Origin: Eublepharis macularius
Taxonomy: Eukaryota; Chordata; Lepidosauria; Squamata; Eublepharidae
Direction of reading: 5' to 3'
NCBI RefSeq assembly: GCF_028583425.1
Contig: NC_072791.1
Location: 17,689,868-17,753,867 of the forward strand
DNA length: 64,000 nucleotides
Under the pieces are notes generated by a model that worked only from the letters and a program-made list of their open reading frames with translations, was not told where the DNA came from and did not search any database. A program made the translations under genes and the position numbers. Positions 1 through 32,381 of the stretch are shown here, one piece after another (position 1 is the first letter of the stretch; every line of letters starts with the position of its first letter).

Positions 1-727
1 TAGCTGCATGTTCAGTGCTTTTCACAAATTCGACAAAGCATTTGGAGACATGCTGTGGTGCAGTGATTAGAGTATCAGATTCGGCTTTAGGCTTTTGCTG
101 GCCGATCTTGGGCTAGTCGCTCAGCTTCTCCTTCCTCATTGGGGGTGGGGGGTGGGGGTGCTTTCCTTCTCCAAGTTCCAGGCACTTAATTCTAGCCAAA
201 AGAGAGAGGAAATTTTGCAGCTCTGCAAGCTACTTGGAGGTTATTTCAAGCCACTAAGACACACAGATAGAATTTATTGCCTGACCATCTAGCCACATCA
301 CATGGTAGTGGTTAGATTGCTGGCCATGTAAAGAACATCATAGCAGTCTGGTATGCTTATATTCCACCTTTCACCCACCAAGCATCACAGCAAAGGAGGG
401 ATTTCAACCTGCATCTTCTACATTTAAGGTGCAGGATCAAGCCCTTAAAGATAAAAATTGGAAGTCTTGTTTTAAGAAGGAGAACTGAAAAAAGCACAAT
501 GCAAGCTTCCTAGGTCTGTGCTGAGGAAAGCCATCTTTGCTGCACATTTTATTTTCTTTGGGCTCCACTTCTAGGAGAGAAACCCCTCTTGTTGGGCAGG
601 TGCACCATAAATAACTTCCAGCAGTTGGAAAGTAGGGTTTAGAATGGAGGGCTGACATCTAGGGTGCTCCCCCTACATAATTTCTACTATTGGATAGTCC
701 CTGCATCCTAGTGTTTTGCAAGTCCCA

Positions 728-982
728 ACAACAACAATAATAACAACATTCGATTTATATACCGCCCTTCAGGACAATTTAATGCCCACTCAGAACGGTT
801 TACAAAGTATGCCATTATTATCCCCACAACAAACACCCAGTGAGGTGGGTGGGGCTGAGAGAGCTCCGAGAAGCTGTGACTGACCCAAGGCCACCCAGCT
901 AGCTTCAGGTGGAGGAGTGGGGAATCAAACCCGGTTCTCCAGATTAGAGTCTCATCGCTCTGAACCACAACACCAAACTGGC
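728..982 (-). repeat. tRNA-derived SINE (family A)
   Basis: Read on the - strand it has a tRNA-like head with box A (TGGTGTTGTGGTT) and box B (GGGTTTGATTCC), a conserved body, and a tail with GGGCGGTATATAAATCGAA followed by TTG/TTA repeats. Full length. Confidence 0.85.
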
Positions 983-1156
983 AGTTACTGTAGCATCTCA
1001 AACTTCTTTCATTGTATGTTTAACTGTGTATTTAAGTGGCTTTAATTAAAAAGTGTAATTGATTTTAATTATAAGACACTTTGGGAGCCAATCTGGTTAC
1101 GGAGCGGGAGATAAAGTCGTCAAATAAATTTTGGCCAAACGAACGTAAATGTATTG

Positions 1157-1483
1157 TCAAAACACTCTACACCCGACAATAGCCCTGCAGAGAAGATTAG
1201 CACATCAAGTACCAATCCATATGCAAAAGAACCTCCTCAGGATACAGTGAAGCCTCCCGCCATTAGCATTCCACACTCTGGGAAACTCCTACAGCATGAC
1301 TCAGCCCAAACCCACTTTCCTGAGTAGATATAAATGACCTGCCAACATCTTTTCCACACTGTGACACTGAGAGATCTCTGTCTTTTGGTGCTACACCTCT
1401 GAAGATGCCAGCCACAGCTGCTGGCGAAACGTCAGGAACCACAATGCCAAGACCACGGCAATACAGCCCGGAAAACCCCCAAC
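1157..1483 (+). mobile_element. Penelope-like tail element with hammerhead-like core (family B, copy 1)
   Basis: Flanked by 19 bp direct repeats (1138-1156 and 1484-1502, 18 of 19 matching), which points to target-primed insertion. The 3' half carries CTGAAGA (1399-1405), a perfect 6 bp stem II (1407-1412 with 1420-1425), GAAA (1426-1429) and GTC (1431-1433). The assignment to Penelope-like elements rests on the ribozyme core, the long target duplication and the inverted sister copy at 37332; no reverse transcriptase is present. Confidence 0.6.
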
Positions 1484-2879
1484 AACGAACGTAAATGTGT
1501 TGATGAAGAACAGGGGAGAAAACTTGAGTCACCCGTTGCTTAAAAACAAAAGTAGACAAGCAAAGTAATACAAATTCCTTTATATAAATTGAAAGCAGGA
1601 AACCAGCTGGGGAGGCGGCTGGACTATTAGACCGCAGAGATGTGACAGGGTTGCTGAAAGTGGAAAAGGAATTCATTCAAGTTCCTGACAGACTGTTTCA
1701 AAATCATCTTCTTTACCGGAGGTGTAGTATAGCCATTTTTAAAAAGCGATCCGGGGTAGAGTTTGATATTCGGCTTTTGGATGCCCTGAAACTATCTATG
1801 CTAGTGAAAGCTAATCAGTCCACATTATCATTCTCTCATTTCTGCTAGCAATATCAAATAAAGCAGATCTTTGACATATGGATCAAGCTAGAAATGCCAA
1901 GGATATTTGTGATCAGATCTTTCTGCTTTTATTTAAAAAAAAAAAGGTTAAAAAACTCCATAGTATGTGTAGGACATGGGTAATGGCAACTCCTGCCCCT
2001 TCCACTCCAGACAAATAGTTTGTATGGGGAAAGGGTCAAATCTGTTTGCTTGTAGGAGTGGGGGACTGCCGCTTTTAACTTCAAAAAACCACGAGAGTGC
2101 AGCCTTGGGTCTCCTTCCATGTCATTTAGTTTGACCCTTCGAAGTGAGAGGTTTAAGTCCATGACTTAGCCACTTGAAAAGGATCTTGGATAGCAGGTGC
2201 TGGGAAACCTTCGCCTGGGACTTTGGGAGCTGCTTTAGCTCTGAAAACATAGCTAAACCATTGGCCTGACTCTATGTAATCACCTCCGTGTGATTCCCAG
2301 CCATCTAAGCCATTGAGCTTTGGAAATATAAAGACATTTGGGGCAAAGCCGTTTTGTAGACTTTGTGCCACTATAGCCATTGGGTATCGCTTACTATTAC
2401 AGCCATTGAGCTTGGAATATTGATGTGGGGTTCTCACAGGTTGACCCCATTGAAGAAACAAAGGAGTAGTTCCATTGGAGATATGATGGACTGTGTAGAT
2501 GTATCATGATTCATGTAAATTTGTAATGTTGTATTTATTGTTGTCTATTAAGTTATAAATTATTAAGTTCATAATTATATTGGTAAATAAGTTCATTGAC
2601 ACCTTGTAGTGTTTTTTTGGGGTTCCCAGGGTGTTCCCTTCCTTGGTTTCTGACTCTATGTAAGACAGCTTGGTATGATTTATGCAGCCTGTGAATGGTA
2701 TTTGGGTGAGACGGGTTCATTTATTTTCGCTGAAATACAACCATCAGTTCTGGCTGTGCCCCCCCCCCGGCTCCCTTTCCTGGGAGCAGAAATCTAGCAT
2801 TAAACTAAATCATCAACAGCTTTCTGTTGAGGACACCAAAGAGATGCCCCAATCTCCTTAAAGATTGGGTGTTTTCCAG

Positions 2880-3200
2880 TACGCATAGTGATGGTCATGA
2901 ACGTAGATGGCTTTAAAAGGGATTTATATCAGGCTTTGACAAATATTCTTTGGCTTCATGTGGTGGTGGAGAGTGTTGTCACTGCTGGCTTAGGTCAACC
3001 CCTGGGGCTGGGGGGTTCAAGGCAAAAGACTAACAGAGGTGGTTTGCCACTGCCTGCCGCTGACTTCCAGAGGCAGCACCAGGGGAAGGCCTTGGCTTCT
3101 AGGCTTAGTTTGTTGCCGCTCTGGGGCAACCGGTTGGCTACTGTGTGAGATAGGATGCTGGACTCGATGAACTATAGATCTAATCCCGCAAGTCTCTTCT
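2880..3200 (+). repeat. CR1-type LINE 3' tail fragment
   Basis: Shares phrases with the tail at 59290 (GATGGCTTTAAAA; AACCGGTTGGC; GATGCTGGACTCGATGA; CTCTTCTT at the end). Positions 2961-3060 look like an inserted piece of the - strand 5S-headed SINE (ACTAACAGAGGTGGTTTGCC). Confidence 0.55.
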
Positions 3201-5332
3201 TGGGATCTAGAGAGTCACCTAAGCTAAAATCTGACTTCTGTGCCCCAAGAAGATTCCCATAATGGCTGAGGAAGGCAGAGAAGAACTAAATGTGAGAGAT
3301 GATAGTAGAAAGAAATGAGTATTCTTAAATGCAGTTACACATAAATAGAATGAAATAGCTATTTCAGTCTTGGCATCTAATTTCCCTTGAATTCTACAGT
3401 TTCAGCTAAAATGCCTAAAAACACTTGAATAGCATGGATCTTCTTCACAACCGAGTGTTAGTCTCTCCCTGCAAAAGTTAGATAAAATGAGATGGCGAAG
3501 CACACTTCTTGTTGTCTCCAATATGAATTTCCTCTTGCTATAAGGTTGGGGTATGCTTATTCAAACTTGTAAATGAGCTCATCCAACAGGGACATTTAAC
3601 AAATTAAATATTTTACTTTTTTAAAATACAAGTCTAACAAAGCAGCATGGTGAACATAAAAGCCTGGAGCTACAAGCTTAAACTCAGTTTGCTACCTTCT
3701 TTCCCTTGCCTGGTTCAGTCCAACGAGAAGTGCCTTGGAACTCTTCCAAAAGTTTTATCGAGCTCTGGAGTTGGCAAGTTTCCCGATGGAGAGAGTTAGG
3801 AACTGTGGGCAGTTATGTGAGAGGGCTGTTTTATGTACGCTGTCTGAACATGGTGCACAGATTATATTGTTAAGACTCTTGGTGAGTCCTGGAAAATATG
3901 ATTGGGTAGACGGCAGGCTGAAGGCGGTAAGCAGTCACAAACTGAAAAGAGCGCTGACTTCAGCCAATGATCTCCTTTATGCACAGAATAACTTGATAGC
4001 CGATGGATATTTTAAAAACCGCAGTTTTTTTATGAGAATAAATAGGATCGTGGTTATCAAAAGAATTCAGAGATGTTTAATGATTGACTCGTAAGTGTGC
4101 ATAGGACTGTTGACCATTTCCCATTCATTCAAAGAGACAGTTGGAGCAAGTTTAAAATTTGAATTTAGAGATAAACTTTTAGTTGAAACTGGGTGCAGTC
4201 TAATGGTACGGTAGCTGACCACCATGGTTGCTCTTTGGGGAAACCTATTTCAGCTAAACCTATTTCAGCCATCTTATATATTTATATGAATGCATTTGTC
4301 TCCCTTCACTTGCCTATCTGTAAATAAATCAGAGATATTAGTATGGGTCAGAGGTATTGGCAGACTTGCATGATCTTTGTGCGTGGTTGTGCGTGGTTCA
4401 GTAATGAAACACTTTCACAGCAATACCCAGTTTGTGGCTGCATCTAATCACTGTTTTCTTCTGTCAACCACAGTTTAATCCTGGCTTTGAAGAACAAGCT
4501 ACTATTGGGTTCAGAAATAACAAGCCTATGGCTTGCTATGAATGGATTTTATTATCATGCCATGTATGAGTCTATGTGGGGGAGAGCAAGTGAACCTGCC
4601 TCCCCTCCTGGCTCGTTCATGGGAACAATCAAGCATGATTTAGCCATATCATGACAATTCTCCAGTATTCTTTACAGGCCAAAGGAAACTAAACCCCGCA
4701 GCACAATCCCTGGAAATCCCACATGAGCCATTAGTAACTTTTAGGAAATAGTTATGCATTTCTCTGTCTAGGGGGAGCTTTAAAAAATGCCCGATGAGTT
4801 TTTATTTGACACACACTGATTTTTGCTGTTGTGAATTATTTTGATACTTTTTATTATACTTGACATCTGTGTCTTAAATCTGTCTAAAATTACCCATGGG
4901 ATTCTGCGGCAGAATATAAATAAAGCCAAGGTATTAAAAAACAGCCTAGTTAATTAAAATAAATCAGCCGGATGGGCATCTGCATTTTTCACAGAAATTA
5001 TTCCTGGACAATATCTTTCTTTTTCTATATTTTTTTTCCAAAACAGGTTCTTGTATCTTAAAAATGAATTAGAGGGCATCAGCTAGGCACTTGCTTGTTA
5101 CCTGAAGAAAAGGTCTGGCTTATGGGAGTACTCCGTTGGTGAAAGATTTAAAACTACATGGTGACATTGCTATTTTAAACCCAGGCCTCTCCTCTGGGCA
5201 CTGAAAAAAAAATCACTCCAGGATCACCAGTAATATAAATACTGTATGAAAAGGTCAAGTTTAAAGTTACCAAAGCTCTGTAAGAAAACAAGTCTGGCTT
5301 CCAGTGCCCTTCGGAAAATCTAAGCTTACTGA

Positions 5333-6021
5333 TAGATATGGGCACGAACAGCATTATGAATGGAAAAAACCCACGAACATCCTGTTCATCTGTTCGCTAA
5401 CAAGCCGTTTGTGAGGCTCCATTCTAAATGAACAAGTGGCTGTTGCAAGCCTCGTTAGTTGCTTTCGTCAGCCGTTCATCAAGCCAGACAGTCTGGGGCC
5501 TTTCAATCAATTCCCCTGGCAACGGAGGCAGGGACTGAACTCTGTCTGAATTCCTTTAGGCTTTCCTTCTGGCATTAACCCTTCAAAGTACTTCCAGCAG
5601 AGAGTCCCATTTTTGCTCACTGTGAAGAGAAAATGACAACAAAGGGGGAGGCCCATGCATCATGCCTTTCCTGGGGTGCAATCTCTCTGAAACTTGGGGG
5701 GTCTTTGGAGGACAGTGAGGACTATGTCCCCTGCTAATTTGGTAGGTTTGGGACATTGGGACGGTCAGTTTGTGGGGAGTTTAAAGGGCTCTGTCCCTTG
5801 CACGTGGCGGGAAAGGGCCCTTTAAGCGATCAGGTGGCAGGGGGGAATCCCCCCTGCCACCTGCCAGCTGATAGTTTAAAGGGATCTTTAAAGGGCCACA
5901 AACAGCGAACATGTTTGTGAACAGGGTCATGTTAGTTAGTGTTCGTTGTTCATTGTTCGTGGATGGCAACGAACAACGAACAGCTTGTTCAGGGTTTTTT
6001 TTCCGTTCGTGCCCATGTCTA
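5333..6021 (+). mobile_element. hAT-type non-autonomous DNA transposon, 689 bp
   Basis: Terminal inverted repeats: left TAGATATGGGCACGAAC, right GTTCGTGCCCATGTCTA. They are flanked by 8 bp target duplications CTTACTGA/CTTACTAA (5325-5332, 6022-6029). No transposase is readable. A shorter relative lies at 17203. Confidence 0.75.
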
Positions 6022-6454
6022 CTTACTAATACCATATAACTATCAGAAGCAGACAATTGAACGTTTAACTTCAAAATGATGCTTGTGTTATCCTTTCCAT
6101 CGTTTCTTTTTCTGGTTTTTGTAGGCAAGATAAGGGCAAAGGTCACACTCTTGGATACCCTTGGTAGATGTTGCTGTAATTTGGTAAAAGGGAACTAGCA
6201 ATTCTGAAAATGCTTCTAGGTTAACAGGCTCTGTGGAAGTTGATAGTGTATGAGCGAAAGCAGAGGAGAGCCATTTGGTAGCGGGAGGGACATTTTGGAT
6301 CAATGTATTCTGCATATACGAAACTGCCTCCTACTGAGTCAGACCCTCGGACTGTCAAGATTGTTATTAGCTACTCTGACTGGCAGCTGGTCTCCCAGGT
6401 CTCTGCTAGCGGTTTTTCACATTACCACTGACTTGGTCTCCTTAAAAATTGGGG

Positions 6455-6600
6455 TTCAAACTTTATTTATTTACCTTATTTATAGTCCACCTTTCTCACC
6501 GAGACTCAAAGTAGATTACACAGTGTGGGTCAGTACAGTCAATTTCAAAGACATTTCAATACAGGTATATAGGGTATATGCTAGTGAATGTGCAAAGATT
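6455..6600 (-). repeat. LINE 3' tail (L2-like), - strand
   Basis: Starts with TTTATTTATTTACC and TATAGTCCACCTTTCTC, the reverse of the common tail ending in a tetranucleotide repeat. Related to 13369. Confidence 0.4.
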
Positions 6601-6711
6601 TGAAACCAGCAGAAATCTAATACAGTTGAAGAAATGCTGAAAACGGAGCACAAGTAATTCTAAGATTGACATATTAAACAACGGGATCTCTCCAGCAGAG
6701 AGCCAGTTTGG

Positions 6712-6757
6712 TGTAGTGGTTAAGAGCGGCAGGACTCTAATCTGGAGAGCTGGGTTT
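6712..6757 (+). repeat. Truncated tRNA SINE head (family A)
   Basis: Only the promoter part remains (GGTGTAGTGGTTAAGAGCGG); it is lost before box B and runs into T/A-rich simple repeat. Confidence 0.6.
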
Positions 6758-8177
6758 TTTTATGTTTATATATGTATTTATACATACATACATATCAGTT
6801 ATTATTATTATTATACGTATAGCAATAGTAGTAAAGTCTGTAGTCACTCCCTATCCCTTTGCTGATGCATCTCTTTGAGACAGCTTCCATATATTACAGC
6901 CCTCCTACCTGAGTAAAAAACTTCTGTAGGCAAAGCATATTCTTGACCCTTACAGCACAGCCTCTCCACCGTACGAAATGCAAATAGAACCTGTGGAAAA
7001 TTACCAGCATCTCTCTCTGGGACTATTGGGTTCCTCTGTTACCGTGATTAAAATTAATATCTTGTTACATCTATGGTTTAGGTCCAGTCTTTTCCCTACA
7101 GTGTAAGGGCTTAGGTTTGGCATTATTGTCTGAGCTGATTTCCTATCTGCCAGCAAGGACTGTTTAACCTTCTGATACAAAGCATGTGCTTCAGAGTTCA
7201 ATAAAGATATTTGCATTGCGGATGTTTGGCATGCTTCTCTTTAAAGGCCAAAATGTGTGCCTGGGACTCACTGTTACATTCGTATTACAGCGGTTGTTCA
7301 TTTAAAATTGAGAAGAGACCTTTAATGAGAACTAAAGAGCGTTGTGAAAAGGATTGTGGTGTGCATGAGGAGAGGAGGAAGAGCGAGTATTGCTTTATGT
7401 GCAGTCGTGACCTGGAAGAGCAGTTAAGCAGATGAGATGGGAGAACATTCCAGCCGGGGCGTTTAAAGCAAAAAGCATGCGCCGATGAGTGCAGTCCAAA
7501 TCTTATTGAAGCTGGACAGCACCCCATTATACTTGCCTGAGCAGGAATTTACGGTGGAGTCATAAGCAGAGTCCAGTCTTTCTAAGCCCCTAAGCCCATT
7601 GATTTCAACTGATTTAGGAGGGTGTAACGCTGCTTAGCATTGCACGGTTAAGTATTTAACCAACCCGTTGATTATTGGTTGCTGTTTGTATGTCCCGGAT
7701 AATGACAAAGCTAAGTTAGTAATAAAATGTTCACGCACCGTTGCACTGCATAGCAATTTGAGGGGAAACGGTAGGGAAAACAGAAATTACGTGGGGAAGG
7801 GAGTCAGAAGGGTGCCTGCAAATTAACTCTGCCCGCAACATTTTTGTGAGGAAGGTGTCCAGTATGCCAGAACACCATTTTGTAGCTTCACTTTTTAAAA
7901 TTTCAGGCAGGAGCTTGCTTGCAATTTAACTCCTTATTTGAAAACAAAGCTCAAGGCAAGTGTAAAACGAACCAACAAATCCACAACCATTCATACTACA
8001 TGCAGATTGGGAAGCAGCTGAGAGTTGAAGGGACCTTTAAAAGGAAGGGACACGGGGACCTTTAAAAGGAAGATGTCCCTAAATATACAGTGACTTACCC
8101 CTTTTAAAAAATGTTACACCCCCACCCCAGCCACCTACAGAATTATTACTTGACATAACTGTAACATGAAAGCAAGT

Positions 8178-8294
<117 letters not shown>

Positions 8295-8499
8295 TGATGG
8301 TGTACCTGGAGGAGGAACGTAGTCTAGCATTTGAGTACGTAGTGTAGATTAAATACTTGGAAGAAGCAGACTAACAGTGAAATTCACTGTAAATGTATTG
8401 ACAGGAGTAGACACAGTGCCACCCCCCGCAAATGAATTCTTAGCTGATTACTGACACTGTTTGATGTTTTAAATTTTCGTGTGCGTTTAATTTTTGCAG

Positions 8500-29018
<20,519 letters not shown>

Positions 29019-29156
29019 ATGAACAAAGAACTTTGATGATGAAAAGCAGTTTTTAGCACTCATCTGCTCCTCCTGATTTCCGAGCTAAGATGAAGCGGTT
29101 GTTAAACCCGAAACATTTTTCTTAGATTTTGGTAGACATCTCTTGTATTTTCAGGT

Positions 29157-29194
<38 letters not shown>

Positions 29195-29297
29195 TTTAAA
29201 AAATCAGAAACACAAAAATTAGAACAGGAGAGATCTTGAGATGGGCGGAGGAATTCAGGGTCACTTTGAAATGAGAGACAAACTTCGTAGGATATTA

Positions 29298-29478
29298 GAT
29301 CCAGAGGAGTTAGCCGTGTTAGTCTGTAGTAGCAAAATCAAAAAGAGTCCAGTAGCACCTTTAAGACTAACCAATTTTATTATAGCATAAGCTTTCTGAT
29401 GAAGAGAACTTGATTCTCGAAAGCTTATGCTATAATAAAATTGGTTAGTCTTAAAGGTGCTACTGGACTCTTTTTGAT
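29298..29478 (+). mobile_element. Foldback Penelope-like tail, ribozyme core intact (family A, copy 1)
   Basis: Two inverted arms of about 90 bases (AGTCCAGTAGCACCTTTAAG against its complement) bounded by 14 bp duplications (29284-29297, 29479-29492, TTCGTAGGATATTA). The right arm has CTGATGA (29396-29402), stem II 29404-29407 with 29415-29418, GAAA (29419-29422), stem III GC/GC and TA (29431-29432). Confidence 0.65.
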
Positions 29479-30131
29479 TTCGTAGGATATTATTTCTTCA
29501 AGATGCTGCTAACACTTGACATTTATTGCGAGATTGTACATGGCATTAAAGGGGACGGTTGCTATTCCTGTGTCTGAAGGTGATCAAAATGGCAGCAAAA
29601 ATTGAATGATCCCTTTCAAGCCTAACAGTCAGAGCTAAAGTGATCAACTTGGAGACTGTATCCTTTGTAGTAACCAACTATTAAAATATAAAAAAAGGGG
29701 AAAGCAAAGGAGCGTGTCCCTAGAATGAAGGAAGCCAGGAGCGGAAATCATTTTCTGCAGTGGATCAAGCTGGAAACACATGACTGACTTTAGGATGAAG
29801 TTTTTCTAATATTCACACAGGTTCCTGTATAGGTGCTGTTCTCTTACCCAGCGAATAACAGGTGGGAGATCAAAGGAACCTTTGCCAGGTTGGAAGGTTC
29901 TAAAAAACACAGGAAGAGGTATAGCCAGCATGACATCACACTTGCATATTGAGTGCTGGGTATATACGCATTGTCCTGCAGATTGTGTTGGGAATGAGCA
30001 GCAGTGGTTGTTACTGCGGTGCTCTTAGAAGCTTTGCAAAATATTAAGAGTAGTGTTAGGGTTACTACAGAATCAAATCCAGAACAGACGTGTCTCTGCC
30101 GCCCCTCTTTAGGATGCTCTGTGGATATTGA

Positions 30132-30291
30132 TCCAGAGGAGTTAGCCATGTTAGTCTGTAGTAACAAAATGGCAAAGAGTCCAGTAGCATCTTTAAGACT
30201 AACCAACTTTACTGTAGCGTAAGCTTTCGAGAACCACAGCTCTCTTCGTCAGATGCATTAGTCTTAAAGGTGCTACTGGACTCTTTGCCAT
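30132..30291 (-). mobile_element. Foldback Penelope-like tail (family A, copy 2)
   Basis: 14 bp duplications TCTGTGGATATTGA (30118-30131, 30292-30305). The ribozyme-like core is on the - strand: CTGACGA (30246-30252), GAGA/TCTC stem, GAAA (30225-30228). The right arm is a short tail only. Confidence 0.65.
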
Positions 30292-31297
30292 TCTGTGGAT
30301 ATTGAGTTCTAAGGAGCTGTCATATTTGGAACACAGGGCAACTCTTTAAAATAAAAGGATAATCCGGCATGCCAAAGTTATGCAGGAAGTGAGGCTCAGC
30401 TTGTGCATCTGGACTGGCAGGCTTTTTTTGGTGTGTCGTTTTCTTCAGTGAGACAATTCACTCTCAGTCAGCAGGGATGGACACTTATTTAAAATATTTA
30501 AACAACAGTGGAGGGGGTCAGAGACATGGCGATCTCATTTCTCCATAATTGAACTCTCGGTACCTGACTCTCGTCATCTATTCCTCTCAGTTACAAACTA
30601 ACTTTCTTGCAGTCAGCTTCTAGATGCTCCTTCACTCCCAGACTCAGCGTCTCCTTTCTTTTTCCTCTCTGACTGCTGCTGGCCTCCTTCCAATATTCCA
30701 TCAGTTCTTGCTAGTTGTACTCAGAGAGATGGAATGGGAGCTAGCACTGTCCCAATGCTAATAACGTTTTTGTCTAGGGTAAAGGTGGCCAGCATAAGAC
30801 TGTGCATTTTTGCCAGAAAAACATAGCCCGAGACCCTCTGGTGGAATCTTCAGCATTGCCCATTTAGCTTTGTTCTTGAGCCAGAGGCACACAGGTACCT
30901 TGGTGTAGCTCACAGACCTCCCATGGATTCTGCTTGTGCTACAGCCAGCCCCACTTTGGAATACTTCATACATCTCTTTCAGCGGCATTCCCCTAGGCTA
31001 TCCCCTAAAACCAATGTTCTGTTGTCTAAATCGCAGGGACTTTGAGACTCATCTTTTGTGTAAAGCACTTTTGAAAATTATTATTAGCATGGCTCAGTGG
31101 ATTGGGTGGTGATGGGTGCTAATAGGTTTGCATTTCTGGTAGGATCTAGTTCCTGTCAGGAATGGGTCAGGACCCTTTCCTCAAGCTATGGCGCCTCGGC
31201 ACATATGCAGTCAAGCAAAATTGACTGACATGGCCCTGTTTTTATTAAGGTTGGGTTTGCTACATCTGCTAAGATTAGTTAACAAGCACTCCAGGAA

Positions 31298-31960
31298 AAC
31301 GAACCATAAAATTTAGCCAGTGACTCAAACTAGGTTTGTATTTCAAGTGTCATTGCTTCAGTTTAACCTATCTTTGCATTACCTGGAAATACGTTTTTTT
31401 CTGCTAAATGACTGTTCTTTCTGCTGTTTGAGGCCTGGTGCAAAAGCAAAGGGTTGCAGTCTTGCTGAAGTTGAACAAACTTGCAGCCACATCCTTTGTG
31501 TAAGTTCTCCCATGAAACGGGAGGCTTTCGCAGGACTTCCCTGTGGATTGTGTCTATTTGTCATCAGGCCTTTTCATCCCAATGAAACTTTCGTTCCTGT
31601 AATTTTATTCAGAGGAGTTAGCCGTGTTAGTCTGTAGTTGCAAAATAGTAAAGAGTCCAGTAGCACCTTTGAGACTAACCAACTTTATTGTAGCATAAGC
31701 TTTCGAGAGCCACAACTCTCTTCGTCAGATGCATGGAGGGTATCCGACGAAGAGAGCTGTAGTTCTCAAAAGCGTATGCTACAATAAAGTTGGTTAGTCT
31801 TAAAGGTGCTACTGGACTCTTTACTATTTTGTAATTTTATTCTGACAGACAATGATAGAAAAACTTCTTGAGTGTATTTTTATTTCAGCAGACTCCTGTT
31901 TTCCCCTTTAAAGTAGATAAGATTCAGACCCTTTTTTTAATTTACAAGTGTACAGTTCAC
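31298..31960 (+). repeat. Diverged duplication, copy 1 (partner 40222-40805)
   Basis: Long shared stretches with the partner include AGTTTAACCTATCTTTGCAT, TTACCTGGAAA, CTGGTGCAAAAG, ATTTGTCATCAGGCC-like text, and GATTAAGATTCAGACCC-like text. It lies in the presumed ADSS1 3' UTR and is interrupted by the foldback at 31611. Confidence 0.7.
31611..31829 (-). mobile_element. Foldback Penelope-like tail (family A, copy 3)
   Basis: 13 bp duplications TGTAATTTTATTC (31598-31610, 31830-31842). The left arm holds a full core on the - strand (CTGACGA 31722-31728, GAAA 31701-31704); the right arm holds a degenerate one on +. The empty site is preserved near 40685. Confidence 0.65.
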
Positions 31961-32375
31961 TGAGTGAAACAAACCTTACGTAGTGTATTTTTGAAGTGAC
32001 TTTTTACTATTGTGACCATTTCTCATGTTCCATACTGTAGGACCTTTTTTTGTGTTTGAAAACTTGGTAGTAATAATTTAATGTAGCTTTGCTGAGCACA
32101 AATTCAAATTCAAGATATGTAACGTGAAACAGAAGTGTCAATGAATTGGAGCTAGTGCGGGGCAAATGTCTTAAGAGGTTATTCTAGCAAGGGCTACCGG
32201 GGATGGGGGGGTGGGGCGAGGAAGGTCTAAATTCTTAAGATACTTTATATATCACTGTTGTTGAGTACAGCCAGGTACTCTTCCTAACAAATGCACTAAA
32301 AGTGTTCTCTTGGTTATTTTTGTATATTGTAAATGGAGCTGAATCCTTTTATCTTAGACATCTTTCCTCTTGCTC

Positions 32376-32381
32376 AATAAA
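32376..32381 (+). promoter_or_regulatory. ADSS1: Candidate poly(A) signal for ADSS1
   Basis: AATAAA is followed within 30 bases by an A-rich then T-rich stretch (32395-32430). It is the best-placed signal between ADSS1 and SIVA1. Confidence 0.45.

Noticed and set aside
1263-1676. 137-residue open frame on the - strand
   Set aside because: It reads the reverse of the family B element and its flank; the same text recurs at 37419-37649.
31320-31637. 105-residue open frame as a gene
   Set aside because: It spans the duplicated block and runs into the foldback repeat; no conserved domain, and the partner at 40222 has no matching frame.
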